Part shown: positions 1-8,102 of the stretch, in pieces
How positions within the stretch are numbered: position 1 is the stretch's first letter
Layout of the letters: each line of letters starts with the position of its first letter
Assembly: GCA_034142505.1 (NCBI GenBank)
Contig: JAWZDV010000024.1
Location: 1-64,000 of the forward strand
DNA: 64,000 nucleotides
Source of the DNA: Hungatella_A sp034142505
GTDB lineage: Bacteria; Bacillota; Clostridia; Lachnospirales; Lachnospiraceae
Direction: 5' to 3'
Made by a program: the position numbers and the translations under genes
Notes under the pieces: generated by a model
The model's database searches: none
What the model was told of the DNA's origin: nothing
The model's input: the letters and a program-made list of their open reading frames with translations, nothing else

Positions 1-365
1 CAATAAATCTTGAAAATTTTTCATTTTCCTATTGACTTTTTATTTGCAGGCTGTTTACTGCTTACTGTTTACTGCTTACTATTTTCTGTTATCTGCTTTT
101 CCTGTTTTAATTAATTTTATTTTATAATTAATTCAAGTCTTTTTCGCTTCTGTTGAAAGCATATCATTTTCCACCAAACATTACAAGTATTTTGCATAAT
201 ATTTTTCATTTTTAGATAATATAACCGATATTGACTTCTATTTTTAGTGATTATTCCTATATCTATCCGCCATTGTTTTCTGTTAATATAAATTATATAT
301 TATAATCAATCAGTCCGAAAATCCATGAGCTTTTACGCAATACTTTGAAAAGGAAGGTTATTTAC
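1..365. other. AT-rich non-coding leader region
   Basis: No convincing gene is seen in these 365 bases. The stretch is strongly AT-rich and ends in the ribosome site of the DUF4838 gene. Several TATAAT-like words occur around 294-306, but I cannot pair them with a good -35, so no promoter is called. It contains a 14-bp direct duplication, listed separately. Confidence 0.6.
51..78. repeat. 14-bp direct tandem duplication
   Basis: The unit CTGTTTACTGCTTA occurs twice back to back (51-64 and 65-78) and is followed by a degenerate partial copy. It is non-coding and I see no function for it. Confidence 0.8.
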
Positions 366-2243
366 ATGGAAAATAAAATTATTATTTATAATCAACATCC
401 CACCGCCATCTATGCCGCTATGGAGCTGGAATCCTATTTAAAGCAGCTGGATGCGGCCCCTGACGGTCCCATTCTTCTCTCAATCCGGGAAGATATGACA
501 GACCTGGGATTTCCGGCGGTTCAGGACCCACGGCTGGATGACCAGTATTCCATTATGATAGAAGAACAGGGCGGCACCATCACCGGCTCCAATCCCCGCA
601 GCCTTCTTTTGGGAGTCTACGACTATCTGCGCCTGATCGGATTCCGCTTTCTGCAGCCGGGCAGCCAGTATGAGTACCGGCCGGAAATCACGTCCAGCCG
701 GGAGTTTGCGGCGGCCAGACAGTACACAGCCCCCTTCCGCCACCGCGGCGTCTGTCTGGAAGGCGCCTGCTCCATCGACAACATTTTACAGTTTATTGAC
801 TGGATGCCCAAGGCCGGCTTCAACTGTTTCTTTGTCCAGTTCCAGCTGCCCTACACCTTTTTGGAGCGCTGGTACGCCCATGAGGGGAATCCGCTTGCCA
901 AAAAAGAAGACTTTACACCGGAACTGGCCCGGCAGTATGACGACAGAATCACCAACGCTCTGGAAAAACGGTCCCTGCTCCACCACCGGGTGGGACACGG
1001 CTGGACCTGCGAGATCGCCGGTTATCCCTCCTGCGGCTGGATGAAAGCGCCTTCCGGGAAAAACAGCCGGTTCTTGGCGCAGCTGGATGGAAAACGCCGG
1101 CTGTTCCACCACATTCCGCTGAATACCAACCTCTGCTACTCCTCAAAGGAGGTGATCTCGGCTTTCGTGGAGAAGGTAGTCTCCTACGCCCGCTCCAACC
1201 CTGTCGTTGATTATCTTCATATCTGGCTGGCCGACGAGTGCAACAATATCTGCGAGTGTGAGGAATGCCGGAAAACCACGCCGGCGGACCAGTATATTCA
1301 TATTCTGAATCTCATCGACGAAGCGCTGACCGGAGAGGGCTTAAAGACCAGGATTGTATTTCTCATTTATCAGGAGCTCTTGTGGACGCCGAAACAGGAG
1401 ACGCTTCACAACGAGGAACGGTTCACGCTGATGTTTGCCCCGATCAGCCGGATATTTATGGAGTCCTACCCGGCGGCTATACCGGACCGTCCGATCCCGG
1501 AATACCGGCGCAACCAGATTAAGCTTCCCGCCACGCTGGAGGAGAATCTGGCCTTCCTGACGCGCTGGCAGGAGGCGTTCCATGGAGACAGCTTTGTCTA
1601 TGATTATCCACTGGGGCGGGCGCATTATGGGGACATCAGCTATTTTCAAATTGCGCGGACGATCTACCGGGATATCCACCATCTGGGAGGACTCCACCTG
1701 AACGGCTATATCAGCTGTCAGGAACTGCGGGCCGCCCTGCCAAACGGGTTTCCCAACTATGTGATGGGAAGAGCCTTAAATGAACCTGAGTTGTCTTTTG
1801 AGGAACTGGCCGACGATTATTTCCGCCACGCTTACGGGAGGGAATACCAAAGTGTGCTCCACTACCTCACAACACTGTCACAGCTTTACAACTGTGATTA
1901 TTTTAACGGAAAAGGGCCGAGAACTGACGAGACGGTCCATCAATCCATGGAGGAGGCCCTTGCCGTTCTGAAGCTGTACCAGGAAACAATCCGTTTCCAC
2001 CAGCCGGACTCGGAATTAGAAAAATATTACTGGGATTTGCTTGACTATCACAACGGTTATGGGGTACGATTAACCTTAACATTATATTATTTAAGCGGAG
2101 GAATGGAACAGCAGGCCGGGGATGCCTGGGAGGAGTTCCACACTTATATCTGTGAGAACGAACCCCGGTACCAGAAGGTGCTGGATGTCTACCGCATCAG
2201 CGAGGTCGCCGGCAAATATACCGGCCTCCCCGCCAAACAATGA
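366..2243 (+). CDS. DUF4838 domain protein, probable cytoplasmic glycoside-hydrolase-like enzyme
   Basis: 625 residues. ATG at 366 is chosen over the in-frame TTG at 345 because the AAGGAAGG ribosome site lies between them. The N-terminal part (about 1-110) resembles the non-catalytic alpha/beta domain that precedes TIM barrels in GH20/GH67 enzymes. The rest matches the DUF4838 family, with the typical Cys cluster ECNNICECEECR near residues 290-301. No signal peptide is visible. Members of this family sit in polysaccharide-use loci, but their reaction is not established, so the substrate is unknown. The gene ends at the start of a long inverted repeat that separates it from a ROK regulator. 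Confidence 0.75.
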   Translation: MENKIIIYNQHPTAIYAAMELESYLKQLDAAPDGPILLSIREDMTDLGFPAVQDPRLDDQYSIMIEEQGGTITGSNPRSLLLGVYDYLRLIGFRFLQPGSQYEYRPEITSSREFAAARQYTAPFRHRGVCLEGACSIDNILQFIDWMPKAGFNCFFVQFQLPYTFLERWYAHEGNPLAKKEDFTPELARQYDDRITNALEKRSLLHHRVGHGWTCEIAGYPSCGWMKAPSGKNSRFLAQLDGKRRLFHHIPLNTNLCYSSKEVISAFVEKVVSYARSNPVVDYLHIWLADECNNICECEECRKTTPADQYIHILNLIDEALTGEGLKTRIVFLIYQELLWTPKQETLHNEERFTLMFAPISRIFMESYPAAIPDRPIPEYRRNQIKLPATLEENLAFLTRWQEAFHGDSFVYDYPLGRAHYGDISYFQIARTIYRDIHHLGGLHLNGYISCQELRAALPNGFPNYVMGRALNEPELSFEELADDYFRHAYGREYQSVLHYLTTLSQLYNCDYFNGKGPRTDETVHQSMEEALAVLKLYQETIRFHQPDSELEKYYWDLLDYHNGYGVRLTLTLYYLSGGMEQQAGDAWEEFHTYICENEPRYQKVLDVYRISEVAGKYTGLPAKQ

Positions 2244-2333
2244 GCACTCTCGGAAACTCTTTGTGCCCGGCTTTGTGAGATGATTTTTTGTCAGCCGCAA
2301 AGACGGGTGCAAGGGAGTTTCCGAGAGTGCTCA
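2241..2333. repeat. long imperfect inverted repeat
   Basis: Perfect 19-nt arms lie at 2241-2259 and 2315-2333 (GAGCACTCTCGGAAACTC and its complement). Inner bases continue to pair, with G-U wobbles, to about 2278 and 2295, giving a stem of about 37 bp around a short AT-rich loop. No U-tract follows on either strand, so it is not a classical terminator. It begins at the stop codon of the DUF4838 gene and ends about 20 bp before the ROK start. Confidence 0.8.
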
Positions 2334-2353
2334 CAATACCAACACGGAGTGTG

Positions 2354-3571
2354 ATGAGATTGTACCGTCCAAAACTCAAGAAATTATCGAACAAAAACAG
2401 AATCTTAGAATGTATTTTCCGCTGCGCTCCGGTTGCCAGAACCGATATCGCAGAAGATGCGGATATCACGCCGGCCACGGTCACGTTGACGGTGAATAGC
2501 CTGATTGCCGACGGCATGGTGCGGGAACTGGGGGAAGATGATTCCGGGGAGGTTTCCTCCGGGAGGAAACGGATTCTCATCGATATGGTTCCTGACTATG
2601 CGTACAGCATCGGAGTGGAATTCACCCAAAAGGCCCTGGTCTCCTGCCTGACCGATCTGAAGGGAACCTGTGTCTGCCAGGAGGAACGCCCATTTGACGA
2701 GGAGCTTCCCCCTCGTATTACGGAGGAAATCATCGGGCAGATTCAAAGGCTTTTGGACCGGTCCGCCATTCCGCTGGATCGGATGATTGGAATCGGGATT
2801 GCGGTTCCGGGTCATATGGACAAAGAATCCCGGCATTTTATCAGCAATCACACGGTATGGCAGACGTTCGACGCGGACACGATCCGCAGGGCATTTCCCT
2901 GCCCGGTGGTGATGGAGAACAACGCGCGGTGCATGGCGCTGGCCCAGTATCTGTTTTATCCGGGCAGTTCTCCCGAGAATTTCTCCTTCTTCCACATCGG
3001 CCTCGGGATGTTCTGCGCCAATGTGACGGACGGGGAATTGTTTCTCGGCAACAACTATGTGTCCGGGGAGATTGGACACACCATCGTCAAGGCGGACGGG
3101 CAGCCCTGCGAGTGCGGCAAATACGGCTGCCTCCAGACCATTGCCAGTGAACGGTGGCTGCTCAAATACGCCAGGCTGCTCTACCAGAATACGACCGACA
3201 CTATTTTAAAAAGCATGGCGGACAGTCCTGAGGAGTTGACAATTCAGCACATTACCACGGCTTATTCCATGGGGGATGCCGCGATCAGCCACTACATTAC
3301 CGACGCCTTAAAGTATTTGGGAATCAGCATTTCCAATGTCGCAATCCTGATGAATCCGGGCAAGATCTTCCTCCACGGACAGATCTTTCAGAACGAGGAT
3401 ATTCGCAGGGAGCTGATGAATATTATCGAGCGGCAGCTGCTGTTTGTGGATTCCAAGTATGTAAACAATGCGGAAATTCTGCCATACCGGCAGACGGATG
3501 GCGCCATCGGAGCCAGCGCACTCTCGGTATTTCACAACTTTATCCGAAGCGGCAGCGACGGGCAGGCATGA
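2354..3571 (+). CDS. ROK-family transcriptional regulator (NagC/XylR type)
   Basis: 405 residues. The ATG at 2354 follows GGAG at 2346-2349. A longer reading from 2288 would run through the inverted repeat and is rejected. An N-terminal winged HTH (about 15-65, with the segment TPATVTLTVNSLIADG) precedes a ROK sugar-kinase-like fold. The ROK zinc motif CECGKYGC is present near residue 254, as is the GIAVPG segment. Such proteins bind a sugar or sugar phosphate and usually repress nearby genes. A perfect terminator follows. Its likely target is the DUF4838 gene or the convergent aldolase operon, which is inference from position only. Confidence 0.85.
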   Translation: MRLYRPKLKKLSNKNRILECIFRCAPVARTDIAEDADITPATVTLTVNSLIADGMVRELGEDDSGEVSSGRKRILIDMVPDYAYSIGVEFTQKALVSCLTDLKGTCVCQEERPFDEELPPRITEEIIGQIQRLLDRSAIPLDRMIGIGIAVPGHMDKESRHFISNHTVWQTFDADTIRRAFPCPVVMENNARCMALAQYLFYPGSSPENFSFFHIGLGMFCANVTDGELFLGNNYVSGEIGHTIVKADGQPCECGKYGCLQTIASERWLLKYARLLYQNTTDTILKSMADSPEELTIQHITTAYSMGDAAISHYITDALKYLGISISNVAILMNPGKIFLHGQIFQNEDIRRELMNIIERQLLFVDSKYVNNAEILPYRQTDGAIGASALSVFHNFIRSGSDGQA

Positions 3572-3573
3572 TA

Positions 3574-3620
3574 AAAGGCATATACGGCCGTTCTGAACGG
3601 TACTGTATATGCCTTTCTTT
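3574..3620 (+). terminator. Rho-independent terminator after ROK gene
   Basis: A perfect 12-bp stem AAAGGCATATAC / GTATATGCCTTT (3574-3585, 3605-3616) is followed by CTTTTCTTG. It lies between convergent genes and may also serve the aldolase operon on the other strand. Confidence 0.85.
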
Positions 3621-3671
3621 TCTTGATTCTGAAACCTCTGGTTCTCCATCACGGTTTTGGCCGGCAGACTT

Positions 3672-4838
3672 CTATTTCTCCATCTTCCGATACCGCTCTG
3701 CCATCTCCTCCAGCGTCACCTGCTCCACAAGCGGCGCCTTGCCGAAAGAGCCGAACTCCACGATTAAAGTTCCCACGACCTCTTTCACGCCACGCTCGAT
3801 GCAGTCCGTAATGGCGGCCACATCCTCGTGAGGAGGAGTTGAGATATTTCCATGCATCACCGTATCCATAATCGGCGTGAGGAAGACTCTCGGGTCGAAC
3901 TGGTTTTTCTTCGCCTCCAGCAGCTCATAGATCGCCCCAATGGACGCGCTGTTTCGTTTTTCCGGATATTTTTCAAACAGTTCCTTCATGTTTCTGGTCA
4001 CCGCCAGGCGGATATCCGTGTCCACATTGATCTTGCTGATCCCCGCCGGAATCGCCGCCTTCAGTTCCTCAATGGAAATGCCATAGGTATTGCTCAGCTC
4101 GCCGCCCATCGCATTGATCTCATCCACAATATATTTCGGAACCGTGGAGGAACCATGGGATACCAGCGCGCCGAACATTCCCGTATGATTCATACACTCC
4201 CGGATGGCAATGGCGATCTCTTTTCTGAGTTTCACATCCTTGCCCTTGGACGCGCCGTGCATGGTCCCGTAGGAAATCGCCAGGGCGTCCACGCCGGTCT
4301 GTTTGAAGAACTCCACCGCATCCATGGGATTGGTATAGGTGGATGAAGCCGAAAATACATGGTCCTCCACTCCGGCCAGCACTCCCAGCTCGCCCTCCAC
4401 GCTGACGCCTCTTTCGTGGGCATATTTGACAACTTCTCTTGTCAGTTCCATATTCTCTTTAAACGGAAGGGAGGAACCGTCAATCATGACGGAGGTATAA
4501 CCGCCCTCAATCGCCGCCACGCAGGACTCAAAATCCCGCCCGTGGTCCAGATGCAGGACAATGGGAATCTCGGAACCGGCGCCATATTTCCTGACTGCGT
4601 CCGCGATATTCTTAGCCCCGATTTTCTTATCCTCCAGGGTCGCATTCATAAAATCAGTTCTTCCGCCCATAAAGCCGTTGGCCAGGTCCGCGCCCTGTAA
4701 AATCGCCGCGGAGCGGAACATCTCATGCACCTCAATCGCTGCTTTTGCCTGGGCCACGGCGTTGACATTGAACGCCCCCTGCCCGAAGCCGTATTTCACC
4801 GTTGCCTCCAATAAAGGCCGTAATGGTATTAATGGCAT
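3672..4838 (-). CDS. Class II fructose/tagatose-bisphosphate aldolase
   Basis: 388 residues. The start at 4838 has an AAGGAGAG site just upstream. Expected reaction: retro-aldol cleavage of a ketose-1,6-bisphosphate to DHAP and glyceraldehyde-3-phosphate, using a divalent metal. Visible motifs are HLDHG near residues 96-100 (catalytic Asp, metal His), GTMHGAS and SHGSS (metal His residues) and KINVDTD (phosphate/DHAP site). At 388 residues it is longer than the usual 285-310 of GatY/FbaA, with an extra C-terminal segment of about 70 residues. It is the last gene of the pfk-TIM-LarA-NagB operon. Tagatose-bisphosphate (galactosamine route) or another ketose bisphosphate is as likely as fructose-1,6-bisphosphate. 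Confidence 0.88.
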   Translation of the reverse strand: MPLIPLRPLLEATVKYGFGQGAFNVNAVAQAKAAIEVHEMFRSAAILQGADLANGFMGGRTDFMNATLEDKKIGAKNIADAVRKYGAGSEIPIVLHLDHGRDFESCVAAIEGGYTSVMIDGSSLPFKENMELTREVVKYAHERGVSVEGELGVLAGVEDHVFSASSTYTNPMDAVEFFKQTGVDALAISYGTMHGASKGKDVKLRKEIAIAIRECMNHTGMFGALVSHGSSTVPKYIVDEINAMGGELSNTYGISIEELKAAIPAGISKINVDTDIRLAVTRNMKELFEKYPEKRNSASIGAIYELLEAKKNQFDPRVFLTPIMDTVMHGNISTPPHEDVAAITDCIERGVKEVVGTLIVEFGSFGKAPLVEQVTLEEMAERYRKMEK

Positions 4839-4857
4839 AATCGCTCTCCTTTTTTCT

Positions 4858-5679
4858 TTATCCTTCCAATGCCGCCACAAACTCTGTGAACGTCAGGGTG
4901 ATGTCGGGATGATTCTGAAGCAGGGTTACCGGGAATTCCGGTGTTGGCTCCCCGTAAGCCGCCCGTCTCACCACCGCCCGGTGCCAGTTGCGGAAACAGC
5001 CGAGACGGATTTTCCTTGCATGGGCAATTTCGTAAATACCGATGGTTACGCAGTATTTCGGCATATCCTCCAGCGCGCCGTTAAAGTCTCCGATGGCGTT
5101 GGCGGTTCTGGTCTCCGGGGTGATGCGAAGCACTCTCGTCTTCTGCGCCAGAAATTCCTGGCCGGACAGCAGCGGGTCCGCCTCGTTGAAGGCCACATGG
5201 CCATTGATGCCGATGCCTCCAAAGGCAATGTCCACGCCTCCCAGCTTCTCGATTAATTCGGGAATATAGGTGATATTCTCCGGGTCCGGAAATACTCTCT
5301 GCTCACTTGGCATCACCAGCTCCGGTTTGATTTTGCTGTACACCGTGCGTTCCATGAAGCCGCGGAAGCTTAGCGGATGGTCCATGGCCACCCAGTGTTT
5401 GTCGTCATCCAAATATTCATCCATATTGATAAACCATACGTGATGTAAGCTTACATTCTGCTCATTGACCATATCCACAAAATAGGGATACTGTCCCACC
5501 GGCCCTACGGGGCAGATGAAGACGGTCTTCTCTCCCTTTGCGTTATGGTCCTCAATCTCCTCCACCATCTGCTTTGCCATAGCCTCAAATACCTGGCTGT
5601 TATCTGCCATGCAGATCAGCGGCATGTTCGGGTTAGCCAGCAGCTGTTCTTTGTTGTACTGGTAATAATCATGTGCCAT
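4858..5679 (-). CDS. NagB-like glucosamine/galactosamine-6-phosphate deaminase
   Basis: 273 residues. The start at 5679 is set by the AAGGAGGTG site in the 16-nt gap after the LarA-like gene. The family converts an amino-hexose-6-phosphate to a ketohexose-6-phosphate and ammonia. Diagnostic segments are NMDEYLD (catalytic Asp region) and GIGINGHVAFNE, which keeps the active-site His and Glu. The base Asp of E. coli NagB is Asn here, as in many Gram-positive homologues. Its position between a sugar-phosphate kinase and an aldolase suits an amino-sugar to ketose-phosphate step. Galactosamine-6-phosphate (AgaI-like) is an equally good guess, and a non-deaminating sugar-phosphate isomerase cannot be excluded. 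Confidence 0.82.
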   Translation of the reverse strand: MAHDYYQYNKEQLLANPNMPLICMADNSQVFEAMAKQMVEEIEDHNAKGEKTVFICPVGPVGQYPYFVDMVNEQNVSLHHVWFINMDEYLDDDKHWVAMDHPLSFRGFMERTVYSKIKPELVMPSEQRVFPDPENITYIPELIEKLGGVDIAFGGIGINGHVAFNEADPLLSGQEFLAQKTRVLRITPETRTANAIGDFNGALEDMPKYCVTIGIYEIAHARKIRLGCFRNWHRAVVRRAAYGEPTPEFPVTLLQNHPDITLTFTEFVAALEG

Positions 5680-5695
5680 TGCACACACCTCCTTC

Positions 5696-7195
5696 TCAAC
5701 CGTGATGATGCATATGTCCCGCGCAGCCGCAATCCTCATTCCCCTTGCCCTCATACACGTCGTCCTTCATCATCAGATGAACGGCGGCCGTCTTGAAGGT
5801 CAGCGGCAAGGCCAGGATATTGGGGTTCGGTCCCACAAACTTCTTCTTGGCGTCCGCCAATGCCTCCTCGATGGTGGCTCTCGTCTTCAGCCCCATGCCT
5901 CTTGCATAGCCTGGCTCCTGGGCGCCGCAGATGTAGATGGCGGACGTGTTCATTTCCGCAATATGTCCGCAGCTGATCATGGAGAAACCGTGGAACGGGT
6001 GGAACGCGTTGCAGTAGCGGTACTGGCGGATATACTCCTCATTGGTTGCAAAATACTCTCCGTACCGGTTCATATCCGGCAGGGTATTCATCTGGTCGTG
6101 CTGGAACATCTCATACATCTTTGGCAGATACGGCCACAGTTCCTCATGGAAATAGCCGTTGCAGATGGAGGCGCAGATGATCACGCAGTTGTCGCTCATG
6201 ATTCTCTTGTGACGGATGACCTGGGCGGACAGCGCCTGCATCATCATGATCGGGTTGGTCCCCATGCCTTCCCCGTAGTGGAAGAACTGGGGCATGCCAA
6301 ATACCATCACGTCATACTTTTTCTCCGCCCACGGCACGTAGGTCCGCTTGTCGGCAGTCTGCCAGGACTTGGGCTGCATCACGGCCGCATAGCCGCTGTT
6401 GATCTCAATCTGTCTCGATTTGGTGTCCAGCACCGCATCACAGCAGAAGAATTTCTTGCCCATGCATTTTTCCATATGCTGGCCGATCTCGTCAAACTTG
6501 GTACGCATCAGGGATTTCCCGCTTACCGGGGTGAAATCTTTCCGGTGCATCACCTCCGGCACATGGTGGGAGGCGATGGAACGCCAGTGGGTGATTCCTG
6601 TGGCACAGTGCTTGTAACCGCCGGAATAACCGCCATAGGGGTTGCCCTGGGTATGGCCGATCAGGATAGCCACATCACTGTCGTACACGTATTTGTTCAT
6701 GATCACAGGGTCGCCCCGGCCGGTGGTGCCCAAGTCTACCAGATGGTCATAATCCTCGCTGTCGTGGTTAATAATCTGGTGGGTATACCAGAACTCGTTA
6801 AACAGCTCTGCCCCCAGAACGCCCTTGATCTCCGTCTCGGTATTTTTTCTATGTAAGCCGTTGGAGCAGATCAGTAAAATGTCCTTCTTCTCCACGCCCG
6901 CCGCGTACAATTCCTCCAGAATCAGTTTAATGGAAATCTTCCGGTGGGAGGTCGGCTGCTCTCCGCCTTTCACACGGTCCGGGAAAATGATGGTCACTTT
7001 CGAACCCTTGTGCGCCAGCTTGGACAGCGGCTCCATGCCCATTGGGTTGCGGATGGACTCCAAGGTTTTTTCCACCAGCTGGTCCTCCGGGATACAGGGT
7101 GGGTCTGGAACGGTCTCACCCGGAATAAAAATGTCTGTGGTATCCGGCAGTTCCGCCGTCATCAGGCCCTGTCCATATTCAAATGATAATTTCAT
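5696..7195 (-). CDS. LarA-family (DUF2088) nickel-pincer racemase/epimerase homologue
   Basis: 499 residues; start at 7195 after GAAGGAG. LarA enzymes racemise or epimerise 2-hydroxy acids with a Ni-pincer nucleotide cofactor. The key residues can be placed. H115 (in SNGLHR) and H181 (in LIGHTQG) are 66 apart, as are H108/H174 of L. plantarum LarA. K195 (in GYKHCATG) and H211 match the cofactor Lys and the nickel His, spaced 16 as in LarA. So the active site looks intact. It is about 75 residues longer than LarA and ends in a Cys/His-rich tail (CGCAGHMHHHG). No larB, larC or larE cofactor genes are in this window. Context suggests a sugar-acid epimerase rather than lactate racemase; the substrate is unknown. 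Confidence 0.82.
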   Translation of the reverse strand: MKLSFEYGQGLMTAELPDTTDIFIPGETVPDPPCIPEDQLVEKTLESIRNPMGMEPLSKLAHKGSKVTIIFPDRVKGGEQPTSHRKISIKLILEELYAAGVEKKDILLICSNGLHRKNTETEIKGVLGAELFNEFWYTHQIINHDSEDYDHLVDLGTTGRGDPVIMNKYVYDSDVAILIGHTQGNPYGGYSGGYKHCATGITHWRSIASHHVPEVMHRKDFTPVSGKSLMRTKFDEIGQHMEKCMGKKFFCCDAVLDTKSRQIEINSGYAAVMQPKSWQTADKRTYVPWAEKKYDVMVFGMPQFFHYGEGMGTNPIMMMQALSAQVIRHKRIMSDNCVIICASICNGYFHEELWPYLPKMYEMFQHDQMNTLPDMNRYGEYFATNEEYIRQYRYCNAFHPFHGFSMISCGHIAEMNTSAIYICGAQEPGYARGMGLKTRATIEEALADAKKKFVGPNPNILALPLTFKTAAVHLMMKDDVYEGKGNEDCGCAGHMHHHG

Positions 7196-7265
7196 ACGAT
7201 GTTCTCCTTCTTCTACTCAAATCACAATAAAGTTTCTCCGGCATTCTACATCTCTCGCCGTCTTT

Positions 7266-8102
7266 CTATTTTCCCATATAGGTTCTGATAATTTCCAGAT
7301 ATTCCTCCGGGTAGAATCCGATCTCCCCCTGGAATCTGGTCAGCGCGATCAGTCCGCCGTCCATCACCGGAATCGAGGCCAGCATCTTAGCGTTATCCAC
7401 CTTGAGTCCGCCTCCGTACACCACATCCATCCCTCCGGTAATTTCTTTTACATAGGCGCCGATCATGGTGATATATTCTTTGTCCGGCGGAGTCTTGCCC
7501 GGCCCGATGGCCCAGATTGGCTCGTAGGCAATGGTCACCATGGATTTGTCCACGCCGTCAAGTCCGGTCTCCAGCTGCTCCTTTAACACTTCCTGCCACC
7601 GCGGCTGTTCTTCGCCGGATTCCCCAATACAGTACAACACCCGAAGCCCCGCTTTCACCGCCGCCTTGATCTCCTGGTTCAGCAGCCGGTTCACCGCCGC
7701 AGTATCCGTCACACCGGCCTCCGCCAGTATCCCGGTTTTATCTTTCCGTTCCTCACAGTGGCCGATGATCGTCGTCGTACATCCCACCGCCTTTGCCGCG
7801 TTGCCTGTCCGGTTGGTGGTAAAGGCTCCGAAATTTCCTCCCACCGCCGTGTCCTCCCGGTACACGCTCTGACAGCCCACAGCCACCGGACTGTCCTCAC
7901 ACAGCGCTTTTACCGCCGGAATCAGATGCGCTTCCGGAAAATACATGGCAAACTCCACGTCATCCTCCGCGTACTTCCTTAATTCCTCCTGAGTGTGCGT
8001 TACAATATAGCTTCCCCACTCGCTTACAGGGGCAATCGAGTTCACCCCGCCCAGTTCCTTTGGGATGTCAAACCGTTTCAAATTCAAAAAAATGTGTTTC
8101 AT
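7266..8102 (-). CDS. Triosephosphate isomerase-family protein (TIM paralogue)
   Basis: 278 residues, slightly longer than housekeeping TIM (about 250). Its ATG overlaps the stop of the pfk-like gene (ATGA at 8099-8102), so the two are translationally coupled. Catalytic residues are in place: N7 and K9 (LNLKR), H115 (IIGHCEER) and E194 (YEPIWAIGPGK), plus the phosphate-binding YGGGLK segment. A dedicated TIM next to an aldolase would balance the DHAP and glyceraldehyde-3-phosphate made by this operon. TIM paralogues in other catabolic operons act on related phosphates such as erythrulose-1-phosphate, so the exact substrate is open. Confidence 0.85.
   Translation of the reverse strand: MKHIFLNLKRFDIPKELGGVNSIAPVSEWGSYIVTHTQEELRKYAEDDVEFAMYFPEAHLIPAVKALCEDSPVAVGCQSVYREDTAVGGNFGAFTTNRTGNAAKAVGCTTTIIGHCEERKDKTGILAEAGVTDTAAVNRLLNQEIKAAVKAGLRVLYCIGESGEEQPRWQEVLKEQLETGLDGVDKSMVTIAYEPIWAIGPGKTPPDKEYITMIGAYVKEITGGMDVVYGGGLKVDNAKMLASIPVMDGGLIALTRFQGEIGFYPEEYLEIIRTYMGK

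Noticed and set aside
51..78. 14-bp tandem duplication as an operator or att site
   Set aside because: Only two copies, AT-rich, no palindrome and no nearby integrase; likely simple slippage.
2288..2353. N-terminal extension of the ROK regulator from 2288
   Set aside because: It would be encoded by one arm of the inverted repeat and lacks a ribosome site; the ATG at 2354 has GGAG upstream.
5702..6856. Long plus-strand open frame of 384 codons opposite the LarA-like gene
   Set aside because: It is His/Val-rich, has no ribosome site or family features, and mirrors a well-supported gene.
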